A DNA stretch of 8,746 bases, from assembly GCA_964626565.1 (NCBI GenBank), contig CAZVFX010000199.1:1-8746 (forward strand), given 5' to 3'. How positions within the stretch are numbered: the first letter of the stretch is position 1; each line of letters begins with the position of its first letter. A model generated the notes under the pieces. That model was not told the origin of the DNA. It saw only the letters and a program-made list of their open reading frames with translations, and did no database searches. Shown here in pieces: positions 7,163 through 8,746 of this stretch. Made by a program: the position numbers and the translations under genes. The DNA is from CAZVFX01 sp964626565. GTDB taxonomy: Bacteria; Myxococcota_A; UBA9042; CAIXZC01.

Positions 7163-7738
7163 TTAGTCCAACCGCAGTGTGGTCTGGTGGTGGTAGACGC
7201 CGATTTTTGCCCATCCGGTCATCGTGAACCCAAAGGGTTCGAGGGCCGCGGCTACCTCCGGAGGTTTCAACCGAATCTCCACCGGCGGGCCGACGGGCGT
7301 CGCCGCCTTCTTGAACTCGATAACCATCAATTTGCCCCCCCCTTTCAGCACCCGGGACACCCCGGCCATGATCGGTTCCAGTTCATCGTTTTCGATGAAA
7401 CCGTGCAGGACGTTGGCCATGATCATGAAATCGATGGAGCCATCCGGCAGCGGGATTCCCTCGGTTGCGTCCGCGGCCATGAAGCTCACTGTGTCGAGGC
7501 CATGTGCACGCGCCTCGTCGCCTGCGGACTCCAGGCTTTCGGCATGAACGTCGAGACCGTATACGACTCCGGCTGGGCCCACCGCCCGGGCCGCGGCCAG
7601 GGCCAGGTAGCCGTCGCCGCAGCCCACGTCGCACACGCTGTCTCCCGACTGCGGCCCCCAGCTTTCCATGATGAATCCAGCGTCCAGAATGTCCCGGCTC
7701 GATTTCCCGCCGTGGACGTGTTTTTTGTGACCTGCCAT
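7163..7738 (-). CDS. Class I SAM-dependent methyltransferase
   Basis: A small 191-residue cytoplasmic methyltransferase of the UbiE/Methyltransf_11-25 type. SAM-binding motif I is VCDVGCGDGYLALAAA (35-50); the acidic end of strand 2 is GLDVHAES (61-68); MAADATEGIPLPDGSIDFMIMANVLHGF holds the strand-3 Asp and motif II/post-motif region (87-114); LKGGGKLMVIEFKK (131-144) is motif III. The C-terminus GPPVEIRLKPPEVAAALEPFGF continues to the usual final strands. The His/Lys-rich N-terminus (HKKHVHGGKS) may help contact substrate. The ATG at 7738 is preceded by GGAGGGGG; a GTG at 7756 lies inside that Shine-Dalgarno and is rejected. The methyl acceptor is unknown; small-molecule or metalloid methylation is possible but unsupported. 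Confidence 0.9.
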   Translation of the reverse strand: MAGHKKHVHGGKSSRDILDAGFIMESWGPQSGDSVCDVGCGDGYLALAAARAVGPAGVVYGLDVHAESLESAGDEARAHGLDTVSFMAADATEGIPLPDGSIDFMIMANVLHGFIENDELEPIMAGVSRVLKGGGKLMVIEFKKAATPVGPPVEIRLKPPEVAAALEPFGFTMTGWAKIGVYHHQTTLRLD

Positions 7739-7770
7739 TGCGTACCCCCTCCTCACTAAGTATCATCCAT

Positions 7771-7799
7771 ACAATAGGGTCAAAATCCGGCATAGTTAA
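7771..7799 (-). promoter_or_regulatory. Candidate sigma70-like promoter for the methyltransferase gene
   Basis: Minus strand TTAACT (7799-7794), exactly 17 bases, then TATTGT (7776-7771); both hexamers match consensus at 4 of 6 positions. The transcript would start near 7764, about 26 bases before the ATG at 7738. It is arranged back to back with the rightward promoter at 7834-7860. Confidence 0.4.
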
Positions 7800-7833
7800 G
7801 ACCCTGGGAGCAGGTTGGTTGCTGAAAAATTGC

Positions 7834-7860
7834 TTGACAACCATCTTAATAGAGAATAAT
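7834..7860 (+). promoter_or_regulatory. Candidate promoter for the rightward Cys-rich protein gene
   Basis: A perfect TTGACA -35 (7834-7839) lies in the AT-richest part of the divergent gap. The best -10 is AATAAT (7855-7860, 5 of 6) at a short 15-base spacing; TAATAG at 17 bases is an alternative with a poorer match. Transcription would begin near 7867, giving a leader of about 100 bases. Confidence 0.45.
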
Positions 7861-7869
7861 AGACCCTGC

Positions 7870-7957
7870 TACCGGAAAGGTATTGAATTGTTGGATGAAG
7901 GAGTCGGGCGGCCGGACGTCGTCGACTCAATATTGAATCGGTCGAAAGACCAGGAGG
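7870..7957 (+). promoter_or_regulatory. Structured 5' leader of the Cys-rich protein gene
   Basis: The untranslated stretch before the ATG at 7965 holds several short inverted repeats: TACC/GGTA around GGAAA (7870-7882), GAGTCG/CGACTC (7901-7906 with 7923-7928), a near-palindrome CGACTCAATATTGAATCG (7923-7940, one mismatched pair), and GGTC-GAAA-GACC (7940-7951), a GNRA-type tetraloop hairpin directly abutting the Shine-Dalgarno AGGAGG (7952-7957). The octamer TATTGAAT occurs twice, 50 bases apart. No known riboswitch class is recognised. The repeats are seen; regulation is inferred. Confidence 0.35.
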
Positions 7958-7964
7958 AGAAGAG

Positions 7965-8717
7965 ATGAAGAATGTGGCGAAATTGATGGTAACCCTGCTG
8001 GCCGTAGTAGCGCTGGCTTTCGCAGCGAACTGTGGTGGAGATGATGGCGATGATGGCGGAACGGACACCGTGCAGCCCGCAGAAGACACGACCACGCCGG
8101 AAGAAGATGTGACCACCCCTGAGGAAGACACCGTCGTACCGGAAGAGGATGTAGTTGAGCCGGAAGAAGACGTTGTAGTAGACCCGTGCGAAGCTGTTGA
8201 GTGCGACGAAGGGTTCAGCTGCGTCGAGGGTGAGTGCGTCGCAGACGTAACCGATCCTTGTGAAGGCGTTGAGTGCGACGAAGGCTTCAGCTGCGTCGAG
8301 GGCGAGTGTGTCGAGGATGCACCTGATCCCTGCGAAGGCGTTGAGTGTGACGAGGGCTTGATTTGCGTGGCGGGCGAGTGTGTTGAAGATGTGCCCCCCG
8401 CCGGTGCATGCACCAACGAAGCCGACATGGCCGTGCTGCAGGGCGACCCGACGGTCGGCGACACGATCAAAGAGTGCGCCATGGGCTGCCTGGGCAACGA
8501 AGATCCCCTGTGCGCCACCACGTGCATCGTGGACGCGACCGGCCTTTCCGCCGGCTGCTCCGAGTGCTACAACGGCACCTTCATGTGCTCGGTGGACAAC
8601 TGCCTCGCCCAGTGCGTGGCCGACCCGAACTCCGACGCTTGCGTGGCCTGCCAGGCCGAGCACTGCGCCGAAGACTTCCTCGCTTGCGCCGGCATCCCCC
8701 TGGGTGATGGCGAATAG
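7965..8717 (+). CDS. Exported Cys-rich repeat protein, possible lipoprotein
   Basis: A 250-residue secreted or surface protein. The N-terminus MKNVAKLMVTLLAVVALAFAANC is a clear signal peptide, but the Asn just before Cys23 makes the lipobox non-canonical; signal peptidase I cleavage after AFA is an alternative. A Gly/Asp stretch and four acidic heptads (43-70, pattern xxPEEDx) form a linker. Residues 73-144 are three copies of a 24-residue repeat with Cys in the pattern C-x4-C-x5-C-x4-C (75, 80, 86, 91, then +24 and +48), of the type DPCxxVECDEGFSCVEGEC, probably small disulfide knots. Residues 149-241 are a second Cys-rich region (15 Cys) with CxxxC and CxxC spacings, of a type I associate with deltaproteobacterial surface proteins. 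The ATG follows AGGAGG by seven bases. No enzymatic motif is visible; adhesion or structural roles are guesses. Confidence 0.85.
   Translation: MKNVAKLMVTLLAVVALAFAANCGGDDGDDGGTDTVQPAEDTTTPEEDVTTPEEDTVVPEEDVVEPEEDVVVDPCEAVECDEGFSCVEGECVADVTDPCEGVECDEGFSCVEGECVEDAPDPCEGVECDEGLICVAGECVEDVPPAGACTNEADMAVLQGDPTVGDTIKECAMGCLGNEDPLCATTCIVDATGLSAGCSECYNGTFMCSVDNCLAQCVADPNSDACVACQAEHCAEDFLACAGIPLGDGE
8091..8174 (+). repeat. Four 21-base acidic heptad repeats within the Cys-rich protein gene
   Basis: Codons 43-70 encode TTPEEDV, TTPEEDT, VVPEEDV and VEPEEDV, with Pro exactly every seven residues (45, 52, 59, 66). This is a tandem coding repeat forming an extended, negatively charged stalk between the signal peptide and the Cys repeats. 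Confidence 0.85.
8181..8396 (+). repeat. Three 72-base tandem coding repeats (24-residue Cys modules)
   Basis: Units at 8181-8252, 8253-8324 and 8325-8396 each encode a 24-residue module starting DPC with four Cys at identical positions. Units 1 and 2 are nearly identical in the core ECDEGFSCVEGECV; unit 3 changes it to ECDEGLICVAGECV. The nucleotide similarity suggests fairly recent duplication. Confidence 0.9.
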
Positions 8718-8746
8718 TTTTACCCCCTAAGTAACTTCCATCTAGT

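Noticed and set aside
7739..7756. GTG start for the methyltransferase
   Set aside because: This GTG is part of the Shine-Dalgarno stretch serving the ATG at 7738. The same logic rejects the GTG at 2528 for the Cys-rich lipoprotein.
7757..7783. Alternative minus-strand TTGACC (7783-7778) as -35 for the methyltransferase
   Set aside because: Any -10-like hexamer would be 13-15 bases away and would place the transcript start within the ribosome binding site.
7796..8527. Leftward 243-residue repetitive Ser/Thr/His frame
   Set aside because: Its repeats are only the antisense reading of the Cys and PEED repeats in the rightward gene, and it runs through the promoter and leader.
1..8746. CRISPR arrays, insertion sequences, tRNA or rRNA genes, prophage or conjugation genes
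   Set aside because: None seen: no transposase or integrase motif, no spaced identical repeats outside coding repeats, no tRNA-like cloverleaf noticed.
8718..8746. Terminator after the rightward gene
   Set aside because: Only 29 bases remain; there is a TTTT run right after the stop but no preceding hairpin.

Overview
The window looks like chromosomal DNA from a GC-rich Gram-negative bacterium, most likely a deltaproteobacterial-type lineage (Myxococcota, Bradymonadota or a relative). The evidence is three exported proteins with short signal peptides, a Cys at or near the end of the signal, long Asp/Glu/Thr/Pro/Val-rich linkers, and Cys-rich 'CxxGxC' or 'CDxGxWxCPxG' modules. That style is common in predicted surface lipoproteins of those groups. 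The assignment is inference; no rRNA or marker gene is present.

Layout. Six genes read leftward (minus strand) and one reads rightward, diverging from a 226-base AT-richer gap at 7739-7964. From the gap leftward: a small class I SAM methyltransferase (7163-7738), a zinc-free MDR quinone-oxidoreductase-like enzyme (6158-7102), an 841-residue predicted lipoprotein with a caspase-clan (CHAT/C25-like) His/Cys dyad (3520-6045), a pirin-family bicupin (2604-3458), a 300-residue Cys-rich lipoprotein whose C-terminal domain resembles emfourin-type protease inhibitors (1614-2516), and an aldehyde dehydrogenase (2-1519). Rightward lies a 250-residue Cys-rich exported protein with three exact-period 24-residue Cys repeats (7965-8717).

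Expression. Gaps of 60-112 bases separate the leftward genes. Most carry their own plausible sigma70-like promoter about 25-35 bases before a Shine-Dalgarno-preceded ATG, so this looks like a tandem row of separately promoted genes rather than a tight operon. Only the pirin gene lacks a visible promoter. Start codons were moved downstream of the longest reading frame for three genes (starts at 2516, 6045 and 7738) because the longer starts fall inside or before the Shine-Dalgarno or promoter.

Function. The four cytoplasmic enzymes (aldehyde dehydrogenase, MDR oxidoreductase, pirin, methyltransferase) are ordinary accessory metabolism or redox functions with no obvious shared pathway. The points of interest are the envelope proteins: a probably surface-tethered caspase-clan protease candidate with Ig-like and jelly-roll modules, and one gene away a Cys-rich lipoprotein with a possible protease-inhibitor fold. 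The rightward gene has a roughly 100-base leader with several short, partly mutually exclusive hairpins.
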